This document shows positions 63,591-64,000 of a DNA stretch of 64,000 nt, in pieces. Position numbers and translations under genes: made by a program. The stretch is from contig JADKIQ010000009.1 of the NCBI GenBank assembly GCA_016721245.1, positions 186,001 through 250,000 on the forward strand. The letters are read 5' to 3'. Each line of letters begins with the position of its first letter. Position 1 is the stretch's first letter. Below the pieces are notes generated by a model. That model worked only from the letters and a program-made list of their open reading frames with translations, was not told where the DNA came from and did no database searches. The DNA comes from Sphingobacteriales bacterium (lineage in GTDB: Bacteria > Bacteroidota > Bacteroidia > Chitinophagales > JADIYW01).

Positions 63591-64000
63591 ATGAAAAGAA
63601 AAATTATTACATTTACTACACTTTTAGCATGTGCTATGTTGGTAATGAAGTTTTTTATCAATGCGGATAGTAATGTGTGTAGTAATTCTACGACATGTAG
63701 TACATCAAATGGCTTAGCACATGTACAAATAATGAGAGCAAATACCCCCACAAGTTTACAGGTTCAGAATGCTTGTTATCCTAACAATAGCCCTAATGGA
63801 TCAATAAAAAAAATTTAAGTGATGTTTTATTGAGTTCGGTAGAACAGAGGTTTCTTAAAATAAATATAGATTACGAAAACACGCACTGTGGTGATGTTTC
63901 ATTTATTATCAAATGTCCTTCCTATGGTAGTTTTCAACATGCAGATGTTACTACGGCGTCTGGAAATACACCAATACATGTAACATGTTATAATGCTAAT
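63591..64000 (+). CDS. secreted Cys-containing protein, frameshift near 63810, 3' end beyond window
   Basis: A signal peptide (about residues 1-25) is followed by SNVCSNSTTCSTSNG. The first frame stops at 63818. The A run at 63806-63813 (eight A) plus one base continues the frame to the window end as KNLSDVLLSSVEQRFLK...CGDVSFIIKCPSYG, with further Cys residues. No family is recognised. The missing base again lies in a homopolymer, so the true gene is probably one longer secreted protein. Confidence 0.55.

Overview
The window comes from a member of the Bacteroidota, probably of the Chitinophagia/Saprospiria type. The evidence is low GC, lipoproteins with short Bacteroidota-style signal peptides, a type III pantothenate kinase, class II HMG-CoA reductase and type 2 IPP isomerase, a two-gene methionine synthase, and promoters of the form TTTx-N19-TAxxTTTG lying only a few bases before several start codons. 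Most of the window is housekeeping and metabolic chromosome. I see no rRNA, tRNA, CRISPR array, prophage or insertion sequence.

Layout. 1-2.5 kb: a TPR histidine kinase (cut by the window start) facing its LuxR-type response regulator, then a lipoprotein. 2.6-9.7 kb: rlmN, an amidohydrolase, coaX with an outer-membrane protein and a TPR protein, hemJ. 9.7-11.8 kb: a manganese importer (frameshifted) facing its DtxR-family regulator across a DtxR-type box. 11.8-17.5 kb: a YgjP-type metallopeptidase and a mevalonate/isoprenoid group (fni, NAD(P)H oxidoreductase, mvaA, GHMP kinase). 17.6-24.4 kb: a helicase, an amino-acid permease, manC, recQ. 24.5-26.8 kb: a Crp-like regulator and an ECF sigma factor with a one-TM partner and a Spy-like periplasmic protein. 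26.9-31.2 kb: a class III aminotransferase, FGGY kinase, class II aldolase and an aldolase-like protein that has lost the metal ligands. 31.2-36.3 kb: an M19 dipeptidase and a two-subunit transketolase with a small gene between the halves. 36.4-50.3 kb: an AsmA protein, icmF, an esterase, trhP with an overlapping ferredoxin, DinB, a serine hydrolase, a voltage-sensor-like membrane protein and a CoA-transferase. 50.3-58.1 kb: methionine and one-carbon metabolism (a SAM-I riboswitch, metH in two genes, metF), with an island of duplicated lipoproteins and an RCC1-repeat gene inserted between metH and metF. 58.2-64 kb: a broken radical SAM gene, a TRIC-type channel, TspO, a DUF4377/META protein, a broken glutamine amidotransferase, thiL, and a secreted protein cut by the window end.

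Two patterns cut across the annotation. First, small repeats are scattered through the region and several lie inside genes. There are arrays of about four heptamers whose unit differs from locus to locus (8574, 16890, 17086, 20830, 36307, 39725), and palindromic elements encoding peptides such as VIASEAKQS and VISSAARNL (4323, 30467, 62055). The array at 16890 is 28 bp long and sits exactly where the GHMP kinase changes reading frame by +1. Second, many other broken frames (mntH, lipoprotein, GATase, terminal gene) are explained by one missing base in a homopolymer run. That points to sequencing or assembly error as much as to gene decay.
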